60,224 nucleotides of DNA. It comes from Acidobacteriota bacterium. Its GTDB lineage: Bacteria; Acidobacteriota; Terriglobia; UBA7540. The notes under the pieces are model-generated. The model saw nothing but the letters and a program-made list of their open reading frames with translations, searched no databases and was not told the DNA's origin. The stretch is taken from NCBI GenBank assembly GCA_021817045.1, contig JAKAWG010000023.1, forward strand, positions 1-60,224, in the 5' to 3' direction. Below are positions 35,733 to 44,907 of the stretch, in pieces. The stretch's first letter is position 1, and each line of letters starts with the position of its first letter. A program made the translations under genes and the position numbers.

Positions 35733-36353
35733 ATGAATCAACAAGCCAAATCGCTGGTTCTCGGCGTCACGGGCGCGAGCGGCGCCATCTTCGCCCGGCG
35801 CACGTTCCAGATGCTTGAGGCGGACGAGCGCGTCGGGAAAATACACCTTGTGGTTTCGGGCAGCGGCCTGAAAGTGCTGCGGGAAGAATTGCAGATCGAC
35901 GTCTCCGCAAGCTCCGGCATCGCGGCGGGCCTACTGGGCGGAACTCCTCGCAAGACGATCTATCTTCTGGATTCAGACATCGGCGCCTCGATTGCCAGCG
36001 GTTCTTACCGCGTGGACGGCATGGTGGTGATTCCATGCAGCACGGGGTGCTTGGCGCAGGTTGCCCGCGGCATCGCATCAACCCTGATCGAGCGCGCGGC
36101 GGACGTCTGCCTGAAAGAACGGCGCAAGCTGATCCTTGCTGTCCGCGACACGCCCTTTAGCCGCGTTCATCTGCAGAATATGCTGGCCGCTCACGATGCC
36201 GGCGCGGAAATCTTCCCTGTTATTCCTTCCTTGTATCACCACCCGCAGACCATCTCCGATCTCGTCACGCAGTTCTGCTGCCGCCTGCTGGCTCATCTCG
36301 GTCTCGAACAGGAACAACAGTTCCGCTGGACAGGCGAGAACAAGCCGGTGTGA
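35733..36353 (+). CDS. ubiX: Flavin prenyltransferase UbiX
   Basis: The 206-residue flavoprotein has the GVTGASGAIFARR FMN/phosphate motif, the PCSTGCLAQVARG segment and the C-terminal HHPQTISDLVTQF region. UbiX makes prenylated FMN, the cofactor of UbiD-type decarboxylases; no ubiD lies in the window. GCGGAGGAAC precedes the ATG. The 15-base gap to the convergent efflux gene leaves no room for a separate terminator. Confidence 0.95.
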   Translation: MNQQAKSLVLGVTGASGAIFARRTFQMLEADERVGKIHLVVSGSGLKVLREELQIDVSASSGIAAGLLGGTPRKTIYLLDSDIGASIASGSYRVDGMVVIPCSTGCLAQVARGIASTLIERAADVCLKERRKLILAVRDTPFSRVHLQNMLAAHDAGAEIFPVIPSLYHHPQTISDLVTQFCCRLLAHLGLEQEQQFRWTGENKPV

Positions 36354-36368
36354 CGGCGCTCCGATAAT

Positions 36369-39300
36369 TCAATCAATCTCGGGGGAGCGCGGAGTTTCGA
36401 ACCGCCCGATCAGGGTTTCGAGCGCTGGAATTAGGAACAAGATGGCAAGCGTTGTGGTGATCATCGCGCCAACGACGACGCGCGCCAGTGGCCGCTGGGC
36501 CTGCGACCCAATCCCGTGCGATACGGCCGCCGGCAACAGTCCGATGGCCGCCGCAAGGCACGCCATCATGATGGGCCGCATCTCGACGAGCGCCCCTTCG
36601 CGAATGGCTTCCGAGTGTGTGGAAGCGGTTCGCACGGCTCGGCGGATCCCGGAAAGAAACACGGACGCCGCGAGCGTGCCCACGCCCAGCGCGGAGATAA
36701 ACCCCACCGCCGCTGAAATGCTGAATGGCGTTCCCGTGAAAAATAGGACGAGCACGCCGCCGATAGCGCCGAAAGGCAATGTAACCATCACGACCAGGGC
36801 TTCGCGCCACGAATCGAAAAGAACGTAGAGCAAGCAGAAAATGATGACGAGGGTAATGGGGACGATGATCTCGAGGCGATGCTCTTCCCGGAGCAGGCTT
36901 TCGAACTCGCCGGACCATTTGTAAAAATAACCACGCGGCAGCTTCACCTCGCGCATGAGGCGGCGCTGGACTTGGGCCATCGTACCGGAGAGGTCGCGGC
37001 CGCGCACGCTGAACTTGATGGGAATGTAGCGCCGGCCGTTCTCACGGTAGATCATGAAAGCGCCGTCCTGCAACCCTACGCTGGCTACTTGCCCCAGCGG
37101 CACGTGCGCACCATCCGGGGCAATCAGAATCAGATTGCGGACGGCTTGCGGGTTGTCCCGGAAACGCCGCGGATAACGCACGACAAAATCAAAACGGCGG
37201 TCGCCCTGCAGAATCTGTGTCACGGCCTCGCCGCCGATGGCCGCCTGCACCGCATCATTCACATCCGCCGGAAGCAGGCCATAGCGCGCGCAGGCTGAGC
37301 GGTCCACCGCAATGTCCAGATCAGGCTGGCCGGTCTCTTTGAAGATGCCGAGGTCGGTGATGCCGTGCACAGTCGCCATGACGTTGCGGATTTGGCGAGC
37401 TTTGGCCGCGAGAACGTTTAAGTTGTTTCCGAAGAGTTTCAAACTGTTTTCGCCTTTGACGCCCGACATGGCTTCGTTCACATTGTCTTCAATGTATTGG
37501 GAAAAGCCGAACACTGCCCCGGGAAATAACCGCTCGAGGCGTGCGTCCATTTCGCGAACCAGGCGGTGCTTGTTCATGCCCGCAGGCCACTGGTTTCGCG
37601 GCTTCAGAGGAACATAAAACTCGATGTTATTAAACGTCACGACATCGGTACCATCGTCTGGTCGGCCCATCTGCGAGATAACGTGAGTGACTTCAGGGTA
37701 GCTCAGCAGGATGTTGCGGACCCTTTTAGCAATACCGGCAGCAAAATGAATGGACACGTCCTGGGGCAAGGTGATCCGCATCCAGATGTCGCCTTCCTCA
37801 AGGTGGGGAATGAACTCTCCGCCCAGCAATGGCACCAATGAAAGACCAGCAACGAGGGCGAGGCCGCTCGCGCCGAGAACGACCCACCGGCGTTTTAGTG
37901 CCCAAGGCAGCACGCGCGCATAGCCTTTCCTCAGCCACCGTACCAGGTGAGTCTCGCCCAACCCTCGCTCGCGCGCCGATTCCGCGCCGAAGGAAGCGAG
38001 CGCCGGTGCAAAGAAGAGAGCGAAGAGCCGGCCACCTATGAGCGCGTAGCCATAGGTAATGGACATCGGAGAAAAGATTTTCCCAGGCACTCCTTCCATG
38101 GTGAACAGCGGCAGGAACGCTACCAGGATGATCGCAACTGAAAAGAGCACAGGTCGCGAGGCTTCTGACATAGCTTCCGCAATTACGTCGTTGACCGGCT
38201 CATCTTCCCGGCGGGTTCGGAGGCGGCGGTGGATATGCTCGAGATCGATCACCGTCGCGTCCAGGAGAATGCCAAAGTCAATCGCTCCTATAGAAATCAG
38301 GTTCGCGGATTGCCCGGTCAGCACCATCATCGTAAAGGCAAACAACAACGCCAGGGGAATGGACAACGCGGCGATCATCGAGATTCGCAGATCGCCCAGA
38401 AACAACAGGAGCAGCACGGTGACAAAGGTGAGTCCGAAGATGACGAGATCCCGCACCGTATGGGTGGTGATGTGTATGAGGTTGGTCCGGTCATAAATTG
38501 TGGCAAGGCGCATTCCTGGCGGCAGCAAGCCGTGATTCAGGCTCGCGATCTTCTTCTTCAGCGTGCGCAGCACTGCAAGCGAGTGCCCGCCACGCCTCAT
38601 CAGCGCAATGCCTTCGATAATGTCATTGTCATGATCCATTCCCACCTGACCCAGGCGCGGCTGAAAGCCTTTCCGGACTGTGGCAACGTCGCCGAGGAGC
38701 ACGGGCACTCCGTTCCGGTCGGCGAGCACAATGTGTCTCATCGCCTGCAGCGTGTGCAGCAGACCTATTCCTCGGATGTTCACGCTCTGGCTTCCAAGGG
38801 AAAGATAGTTTCCCCCCACATTGGCATTGCTCGCGGCAATCGCGCTCTGCACCTGCGGCAGCGAGACGTCGTATTGGAGGAGCTTCTGAGGGTTTACGAT
38901 GGCCTGGTACTGCCGCGTCGTCCCGCCGAAAATCACCATGTCCACGATGCCCGGAACCTGCAGCAACTCCCTCCTTACGAACCAGCGCGCCGTGGCGGTG
39001 AGCTCGTTGAGTGAGTAGCCGGGCCCTTCCATGCGAAACCGGTAGATTTCCCCGAGCGGCGACTCCCACGAGAACTGTGGTGTGAGGTTGTCGGGAAGCG
39101 TGAGCCATTGAAGGCGGTCGAGCGCGAGTTGCCGGTCAGTGTAGTAGTTCGAGTGGTAGCTGAAGTAGAGTTTGATGTCACTGAGACCAAAAAGGGTGAT
39201 CGAGCGAACGTATTGAAGATCCCGGATGCCAAACAGGGCAGTTTCAACCGGGATCGTGACCTGTTGCTCCATTTCCTCTGCAGACCACGAAGGGTTCTGC

Positions 39301-39449
39301 GTGATGAACTCTACAATCGGCGGGGTGGGATCAGGATAAGCCTCAATGTCGAGCCGGCGCAGAAAGTAGACACCTCCGCCGATCCACGCGGCGACCGCCA
39401 GCACGACAAGGGGCCGGTGATGGAGCAGGGTCTTAACAAGGCTTTTCAT
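36369..39449 (-). CDS. Heavy-metal RND efflux permease (CzcA/CusA family)
   Basis: The 1,026-residue inner-membrane transporter has the RND layout of twelve TM helices and two large periplasmic loops. The N-terminal PDPTPPIVEFITQNP and the TM4 motif IDFGILLDATVIDLEH place it in the heavy-metal group; the usual ending EN is EH here and VDG is LDA. It exports metal ions or related toxicants across the periplasm with proton exchange. Its start overlaps the adaptor gene by four bases. It is the last gene of the outer-membrane/adaptor/permease set. Confidence 0.93.
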   Translation of the reverse strand: MKSLVKTLLHHRPLVVLAVAAWIGGGVYFLRRLDIEAYPDPTPPIVEFITQNPSWSAEEMEQQVTIPVETALFGIRDLQYVRSITLFGLSDIKLYFSYHSNYYTDRQLALDRLQWLTLPDNLTPQFSWESPLGEIYRFRMEGPGYSLNELTATARWFVRRELLQVPGIVDMVIFGGTTRQYQAIVNPQKLLQYDVSLPQVQSAIAASNANVGGNYLSLGSQSVNIRGIGLLHTLQAMRHIVLADRNGVPVLLGDVATVRKGFQPRLGQVGMDHDNDIIEGIALMRRGGHSLAVLRTLKKKIASLNHGLLPPGMRLATIYDRTNLIHITTHTVRDLVIFGLTFVTVLLLLFLGDLRISMIAALSIPLALLFAFTMMVLTGQSANLISIGAIDFGILLDATVIDLEHIHRRLRTRREDEPVNDVIAEAMSEASRPVLFSVAIILVAFLPLFTMEGVPGKIFSPMSITYGYALIGGRLFALFFAPALASFGAESARERGLGETHLVRWLRKGYARVLPWALKRRWVVLGASGLALVAGLSLVPLLGGEFIPHLEEGDIWMRITLPQDVSIHFAAGIAKRVRNILLSYPEVTHVISQMGRPDDGTDVVTFNNIEFYVPLKPRNQWPAGMNKHRLVREMDARLERLFPGAVFGFSQYIEDNVNEAMSGVKGENSLKLFGNNLNVLAAKARQIRNVMATVHGITDLGIFKETGQPDLDIAVDRSACARYGLLPADVNDAVQAAIGGEAVTQILQGDRRFDFVVRYPRRFRDNPQAVRNLILIAPDGAHVPLGQVASVGLQDGAFMIYRENGRRYIPIKFSVRGRDLSGTMAQVQRRLMREVKLPRGYFYKWSGEFESLLREEHRLEIIVPITLVIIFCLLYVLFDSWREALVVMVTLPFGAIGGVLVLFFTGTPFSISAAVGFISALGVGTLAASVFLSGIRRAVRTASTHSEAIREGALVEMRPIMMACLAAAIGLLPAAVSHGIGSQAQRPLARVVVGAMITTTLAILFLIPALETLIGRFETPRSPEID

Positions 39450-40564
39450 GAATTCGACAGCAACCCTTCGAGCAACGGTGCGCCCTTGATGACAATGCGT
39501 TCGGAGGGCTTGAGCCCGCCGGTAATCTCAACTTCGCCGTCCCCAAGCGTCGGCCCAAGCGTCACTTGGCGGGGCTCGTAGCGTCCGGAGCCGGCTTCCA
39601 CAAAGACGAACGATGCCGGACCTTCCCGCATCACCGCGGCGGCCGGGACGGCAAAGCCGATCCGGCTCGCGCGCAGCAGTTTGAGCGTGCCGTACATGTC
39701 CGGGCGCAGTTCATCGCCTTCGTTTCGCAGCACGACGCGCAACCGCAGGGTGCGGGTGGTGGGATCAACGGTGCTTGAAATCAAGCTGATACGACCCCGC
39801 AACGTTTCTCCCGGATAGGCAACGAGCGTCAGTTCGACGGGATCGCCAACCTTGACATAGGACAAGTCACTTTCAAGCAGATTGCCCACCGCCCAGACAT
39901 CCCTCAAGTCGGCAATCACGCACAGCGGTTGAGAAGAATCTAAGGATTTCGAGTATTCTCCGGCCGCCGCGCTGATTTGGAGAACCACGCCGGAACGCGG
40001 CGCGGCCACGTGAATCTCATCCGAGCTGTCGTTGGGGTTGACGTCCAGAATGGCAAGCTGCCGGCTGGCATTTTCCAGCCCGGCCTGGGCCATGGCAAAA
40101 TCCGCCTGGGCCTGCTGGAAATCCTTCAGAGCCAGGGCCCCGCGATTGTACAGCACGGAAGCTCGTCGCAGCGCCTCGCGCTTCAACTCCAGGTCGGTTT
40201 TCGCTTTCGTGTAGGCCGTCAATGCGGCGGAGACGTCGCTGCTCTCCAGAACGGCAACCGTTTCGCCCGTCTTCACCCGCTCGCCGGGGGTCACCTTGAA
40301 AGCGACCAGTCGCCCTCCCACCGGCGAGTAAACTCGAACAACCCGGGTGGGGTCCGGCGCGATGTGGGCGGGAATTTCCAGATAGTCGGGCAAAGGGCGC
40401 GGCTCGACCACCGCCGTGACCACCTCCCGGGAATTCGATTCCGCATTCGACGAGCTACCTCGCTGAGCGTGGGCGTGCTCCGGAGCAGCTCTCTTGGAGC
40501 AGCCGGCCAGCCCTAACGAAAGTGCCATAAGAATGATCAGACCTGTTTGTTTCACGATTTGCAT
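39446..40564 (-). CDS. RND efflux periplasmic adaptor (CzcB/CusB family), lipoprotein
   Basis: The 372-residue protein begins with a lipoprotein signal (LSLGLAGC, lipidated Cys22) and a His/Ser-rich segment that may bind metal. Next come a lipoyl-like hybrid motif (VYSPVGGRLVAFKVTPGERV), a coiled-coil hairpin (about 115-175), and a beta-barrel domain. It bridges the permease and the outer-membrane channel. Its stop overlaps the permease start (ATGA). Confidence 0.93.
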   Translation of the reverse strand: MQIVKQTGLIILMALSLGLAGCSKRAAPEHAHAQRGSSSNAESNSREVVTAVVEPRPLPDYLEIPAHIAPDPTRVVRVYSPVGGRLVAFKVTPGERVKTGETVAVLESSDVSAALTAYTKAKTDLELKREALRRASVLYNRGALALKDFQQAQADFAMAQAGLENASRQLAILDVNPNDSSDEIHVAAPRSGVVLQISAAAGEYSKSLDSSQPLCVIADLRDVWAVGNLLESDLSYVKVGDPVELTLVAYPGETLRGRISLISSTVDPTTRTLRLRVVLRNEGDELRPDMYGTLKLLRASRIGFAVPAAAVMREGPASFVFVEAGSGRYEPRQVTLGPTLGDGEVEITGGLKPSERIVIKGAPLLEGLLSNS

Positions 40565-40588
40565 CCTTAGCAGCTTGCTGAGAAACGT

Positions 40589-40660
40589 GTAGAGGCGGGT
40601 TTATCCCGCCATGGACGGGTCGAGAACATTGGAGTCATGGCGACATAAGGTCGCCGCTAC
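40589..40660. repeat. Dispersed GTAG...CTAC palindrome inside the efflux operon
   Basis: GTAGAGGCGGGTTTATCCCGCC and ATGGCGACATAAGGTCGCCGCTAC closely match the unit at 8599-8651. It lies between the outer-membrane gene and the adaptor gene, so it would be transcribed within the operon and may tune expression or mRNA stability. Confidence 0.7.
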
Positions 40661-40707
40661 CTCCTTGCATCGGAGTGTTTCAACAGCGTGTCGTTACAGC
40701 CTGACGT

Positions 40708-41988
40708 TCATTGCAATACCTCCCGCCCCACAGCAAGATTCAATTGCGCGGCGGCCGTCAAATAAGAACCAATCAAGTTGAGGTAGCTCAGTTCGACCGC
40801 GCGGTAGTCGTCCTCCGCATTCAGGAAGTCAAGCAACGACGCGCCACCGTGCTCGTATGAAAACCGGAGAGTTTCTCGGACGTTGACCGCCTGCTGCAAA
40901 TATTTGGCCTTGTATGCCCGGAGCAAGGTCAGGTCGCCCTGCACCATCGCATACGCCGAGTCAACGTCGCTGAAGACCTGCGCCTGCACCACTTCCCGCA
41001 GCCGCTGCCTGCGCTCGATTGCCAGCCGCGTGCGCAGCTTCTCGCCTTGGTTTCGGTCGTAAATGCGAAGCGGTATGCTCACGCCGCCAGCGATTGTGTA
41101 GCGATCGTGGGGGTTGTTGAACGACGGGTTGTACGAATACCAGGTGCTAAAGGTGGGGTCGGCCGCGCCGTTTGCAATCGCAAGCCTGTGGTCCGTTCTC
41201 GCCTGCTCGATCCCTTGCATGGCCGCCTTCAAGTCAGGCCGGCTGATTAGCGCGATCTTCCGGAATTCATCCAACGGCGGCAGTTCGTTGTTGAAGTTGT
41301 AGGGCCCCGTGACGTCGAATTGGTCAACTGGCGTTCGGTCGTTTAGAAGCATCAAAAGCTCAATTTTCGCGGTACGAAGATTCACTTTGGCAGTTTGCAA
41401 GTCGGACACAAACTGAACGCGGTGAAGCTCCAGCCGATCCAGGTCAATCTGCGCGATGTCACCCGCCTGGAACCGGGTGCGGCTGATGCTGAGGACCCGG
41501 TCCCAATAGGCCAGGTTATCCTCGGCAAGCTGCAACACGGCCTTGGCTTCGAGCGCCACCACGAAGGCGCTGCGCAAGTTGAAAAGCAGCGTCCTCTTCA
41601 AGTCGGCCTCATCGGAAACGGTGATGGCTGTCCCATCCTGGGCGCTTTCTAAACGCAACTCGCGCTGGTGATGCCGTTCGTGCAGATAGCTGAGCATGGC
41701 CACTCCCATGGTGCCTCGAAGCGGCTGCCAGACTTGTTCGTAGGGAGCGAGTTGGGTGCCGTCCGTCGATAGGGAGAGGATTGGATTAGGCCGCAAATCA
41801 GCGGTAATCTCCTCGGCCCTGGACTCATTGACGCTGAGCTCGCCCGCTTGCAGCATCGGATTATTCTCTTCAAACCGGCGCAGCACCTGGTCCCAGGTCA
41901 AGGGACTACGCGTCTGGGCCATCAGGCCGTTGCCCGCCGCCAGAAGCGCGCAACCCAACCAACACAATCTTCTTATCCAATGCCTCAT
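40708..41988 (-). CDS. Outer-membrane efflux protein (TolC/CzcC family)
   Basis: The 426-residue protein has a signal peptide (RRLCWLGCALLAAGNGLMAQ) and the two repeated helical halves of TolC-like channels (about 35-220 and 230-425). It completes the CzcCBA-type export path. The ATG at 41988 is preferred because GGAGGAAAG precedes it; the frame is open upstream to 42099. It lies 143 bases before the adaptor gene, the gap holding a repeat. Confidence 0.92.
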   Translation of the reverse strand: MRHWIRRLCWLGCALLAAGNGLMAQTRSPLTWDQVLRRFEENNPMLQAGELSVNESRAEEITADLRPNPILSLSTDGTQLAPYEQVWQPLRGTMGVAMLSYLHERHHQRELRLESAQDGTAITVSDEADLKRTLLFNLRSAFVVALEAKAVLQLAEDNLAYWDRVLSISRTRFQAGDIAQIDLDRLELHRVQFVSDLQTAKVNLRTAKIELLMLLNDRTPVDQFDVTGPYNFNNELPPLDEFRKIALISRPDLKAAMQGIEQARTDHRLAIANGAADPTFSTWYSYNPSFNNPHDRYTIAGGVSIPLRIYDRNQGEKLRTRLAIERRQRLREVVQAQVFSDVDSAYAMVQGDLTLLRAYKAKYLQQAVNVRETLRFSYEHGGASLLDFLNAEDDYRAVELSYLNLIGSYLTAAAQLNLAVGREVLQ

Positions 41989-42274
41989 CCTTTCCTCCGA
42001 ATCGGTTGCCAAGTGTGGTTGACGCATTGCCCCAAGAGCTGTCCGCACAACAGAGCAAGCCCCTGCCGGAAATTCCGTTTTGCCGCCCGGGCTTAGCAAC
42101 GCATTAAGCGAGGTGACTGGGTCTTAGCGGTGCGGATGTAAACAAGTCAAACGTTGAAGGTCAAAAGGTGCGCTTGTGTTCTGCCTGCGCTTGCCCTTTG
42201 ACTTTCTCTTGGACACTGCCATTACGCCCGGACGTCATGTCGGCAGTTCCGTCCGTATTGACTTGAAGGTGGTT

Positions 42275-42697
42275 TTAGACGCTGGGAGGGGCGCGGCTGG
42301 GAAGGGTCCGCGCGAGCGCGGTAGGGAAAGAGACGAAGTGGGCGGCGCGAAGTTTCTGAACAAGCAGCGCGAAGTTGAACGGCAAAGCCGGGCCAGGGAG
42401 AAGGGCGGGCGGCGAGGCGCGGCCCGAATGAGTCAATGACGCATGGTTGGCTCCCGCCACTGCTGCGATCGCGCGCCGCGATGACGAGCCGTCCTCCATC
42501 ACAAATAAGCTCGGATGAAGGTTGTCGCTCACGGAGATGGTGGGGAAGAGTATGGCCAGCGCGCAGCCGAGAGCTATGCAAGGAAGCACGGCTTGAACTC
42601 GGCCACGCACGGCGCGTCGGGTGCGAACAACTCGTCGCCACCGAGCGAAGCTCGCAAGCGCAATCAGCAGCCAAAGGAGATTAAAGAAAAGTTCCAT
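42275..42697 (-). CDS. Small membrane protein next to the metal-efflux genes
   Basis: The 140-residue protein has two hydrophobic segments (about 4-20 and 38-57) with an Arg-rich loop between, then a conserved-looking FPTISVSDNLHPSLFVMEDG stretch and a low-complexity tail. I recall similar small proteins beside CzcCBA/Cus operons in Acidobacteria but cannot name a family. It is on the same strand as the efflux genes and may be their first gene, with a probable promoter at 42756-42783. Its function is unknown. Confidence 0.65.
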   Translation of the reverse strand: MELFFNLLWLLIALASFARWRRVVRTRRAVRGRVQAVLPCIALGCALAILFPTISVSDNLHPSLFVMEDGSSSRRAIAAVAGANHASLTHSGRASPPALLPGPALPFNFALLVQKLRAAHFVSFPTALARTLPSRAPPSV

Positions 42698-43299
42698 GCT
42701 CTACCGGTCCAGTAGGAGCAGACCCAGAAGGTCAGCACTGACATTCCCGCTACATATCTTACCAAACTTTCGCGTGCGTACAAGCGGCGCCTTCGGTTGA
42801 TGTGCCGCTGCGGGCGCCGCGGCCTATGGAGTGCGGCAGCGTGCTGCCGCTTTCTTTCAGACCAGCTTGCTGGCCGTTGGATAGTCAGCCCGTTGGGTTG
42901 CAGGCATGGCGCGGTTTGCCACGTGTGCAAATTCCTGGGATCTGATCTCTCCGCGCCTCATTGAGCGCTCTCGTCTTTTTGACCACAGACATCGCAAAGT
43001 GATGCGCCACCCGCGAGCCGCCCTTCTCGCAACGTGTATTACCTGTCGGTTTTCGCAACGGCCACGGCCTTTGCCACCAGCGACGTGATGAAGCTCCGAA
43101 AGTTCAGTTCAGGCGCTGGTTCACGATAAAGGCCTTTCGGCCCGTCTGTCGCATTTGACATCAGGAAACACGCCGCGTCATACAAACGGCAGTGGACGAA
43201 ACCCGCGAGTCTCAAAGATGCGAGTCAGCGGAACTGCGGTCACGCGGGGGATGGCCCAATCGCTTGCCGCTTCGGTTATACTTCTGACGAGGCTAAATC
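42698..43299. other. Intergenic region with repeats upstream of the methyltransferase
   Basis: It contains the promoter candidate at 42756-42783, a GGAGTGCGGCAGCGTGCTGCCGC palindrome (about 42830-42853, related to one near 47551), and a copy of ATGGCGCGGTTTGCCA (about 42906) that also occurs in the terminator at 45799. Between 42920 and 43299 I see no gene. Confidence 0.5.
42756..42783 (-). promoter_or_regulatory. Possible sigma-70 promoter upstream of the small membrane-protein gene
   Basis: On the minus strand TTGTAC (42778-42783) and TAAGAT (42756-42761) are separated by 16 bases, a fair match to -35 and -10 elements. The start codon of the membrane-protein gene is 59 bases further on. 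Confidence 0.4.
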
Positions 43300-44907
43300 G
43301 TGGGCACACTGAATCCTCAAAAGACCCTAGGTGCATACTATACGCGCGAGCCCGTGGCGCGCGCGATTGTCAGATGGGCCGTTCGCCGTCCGGGTGACGC
43401 GGTGCTTGATCCCAGTTGCGGTGATGGCGTGTTCTTGTCATCAGCAGTCTGCCACCTCACCGACATCGGCAGCGCCAATCCAAAAGTATGGGGTGTCGAC
43501 GTAAACGCTGAGGTTGTCGGGGCGGCGAGGCCCTGCCTACCCGAGTGCCGTGTGCTGAGCGGGGACTTCTTTTCGATCAAGCCAGGGGACCTCCCTGTTT
43601 TCGATGCCGTTATTGGAAACCCGCCTTTCATCCGATATCAGGCGTTCAATGGCTCAAGCCGGCTAGCAGCCCTAGCTCGGGCAGCGGAGGCGGGGGTTCG
43701 GCTTACAGAGCTAGCCTCGTCGTGGGCGCCCTTCTTGATCCATTCAACGGCTTTTCTAGCCAAGGGCGGCCGGCTAGGAATGGTGGTCCCTGCCGAACTG
43801 GGTCATGCTCGATACGCCAAAGAAGTTATCAGCTTCCTTGTGCAGAAATTCCGCCGAATTCAATTTTGTATTTTCCGCAAGAAGCTCTTTCCCGAACTGA
43901 GCGAGGATACTGGGCTGCTGTTCTGCGAGGGTTTCGGGGACGCATGCACGTGGTTCTCTATCGCGGTCTTGAGGGATGTACGCGACATCGAACAGCAAAG
44001 CTACGTCCAGCGCCCCGTCAACATAGAGGCCGTCCGAAGCGGCTTAGTTCGACTCGGACACTACCTGCTGTCTCCCAGAGTTCTCCAGCTTTACGATCGA
44101 CTTCGTGAACACGAGGAGGTCGTCAGTGCTGGTGCCGTAGCGGACGTCGGCATTGGTTATGTCTCCGGCTGCAACGACTATTTCCATCTGCCGTTCCGAG
44201 AGCGCCGCGAATGGTGCATCCCCGAAAGCTTCCTCAAACCAGCACTGCTTTCGTTGGGAGCCACTGAGTATCTCGTACTCCGCAAGCCGGACTGGAAGAG
44301 CCTGCTCGACGCGGGCGAAAAAGTGTACCTGCTCGCGGTTCCCCCTATCAACCACAAGTTGTTACCTCAGAGTATCCAGCGCTACCTTGAGCACGGAGTA
44401 GGATTAGGGCTCCCAGAACGGTTCAAATGTCGCACTCGAAAGCCTTGGTACTCGGTCCCACACGTCCGGGTAGCGGACGCTTTCCTTTCGTACATGTCAG
44501 GTCAGGCCCCGAGACTAGTCAAAAACGCTTGCAAGCTCGTCGCACCCAATACGCTGCACTTGGTTCGCTGCGGAGGGAGAAAACGCACGCTGGGCTTTCT
44601 GGGTGGCTGGCACTCGTCCCTGACACGGTTGAGCTGTGAGCTTGAGGGACACGCCTTAGGCGGCGGTATGCTTAAGCTGGAGCCGTCCGAGGCCGAGAGA
44701 GTTTTGGTTCCGTTCCCCAGCTCGCAGCGGAGAGAGACGGGCTTCATCGGGAGACTTGACGCAGCAATGCGAGCGGATGGCGCCGCTGCGGCGGCGGAAC
44801 TTGCGGACCATCACGTCCTAAGGTCGGGCTTAGGCCTTAGCGCAACCGAGTGCGCACTCTTGCGCGACGGCGCAGCCGAGATGCAGGAGTGGAGGCTGCA
44901 TGAGTGA
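43300..44907 (+). CDS. N6-adenine DNA methyltransferase (Eco57I/TaqI-like)
   Basis: The 535-residue protein has the S-adenosylmethionine motif I (VLDPSCGDGVF, 36-45), an acidic residue at VWGVDVN, and the catalytic NPPF (107-110), which defines an N6-adenine amino-methyltransferase of gamma class. The C-terminal ~300 residues probably hold the target-recognition part. The start is a GTG at 43300. It overlaps the next gene by four bases (GTGA), the arrangement expected for a restriction-modification pair. The recognition site is unknown. Confidence 0.9.
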   Translation: MGTLNPQKTLGAYYTREPVARAIVRWAVRRPGDAVLDPSCGDGVFLSSAVCHLTDIGSANPKVWGVDVNAEVVGAARPCLPECRVLSGDFFSIKPGDLPVFDAVIGNPPFIRYQAFNGSSRLAALARAAEAGVRLTELASSWAPFLIHSTAFLAKGGRLGMVVPAELGHARYAKEVISFLVQKFRRIQFCIFRKKLFPELSEDTGLLFCEGFGDACTWFSIAVLRDVRDIEQQSYVQRPVNIEAVRSGLVRLGHYLLSPRVLQLYDRLREHEEVVSAGAVADVGIGYVSGCNDYFHLPFRERREWCIPESFLKPALLSLGATEYLVLRKPDWKSLLDAGEKVYLLAVPPINHKLLPQSIQRYLEHGVGLGLPERFKCRTRKPWYSVPHVRVADAFLSYMSGQAPRLVKNACKLVAPNTLHLVRCGGRKRTLGFLGGWHSSLTRLSCELEGHALGGGMLKLEPSEAERVLVPFPSSQRRETGFIGRLDAAMRADGAAAAAELADHHVLRSGLGLSATECALLRDGAAEMQEWRLHE

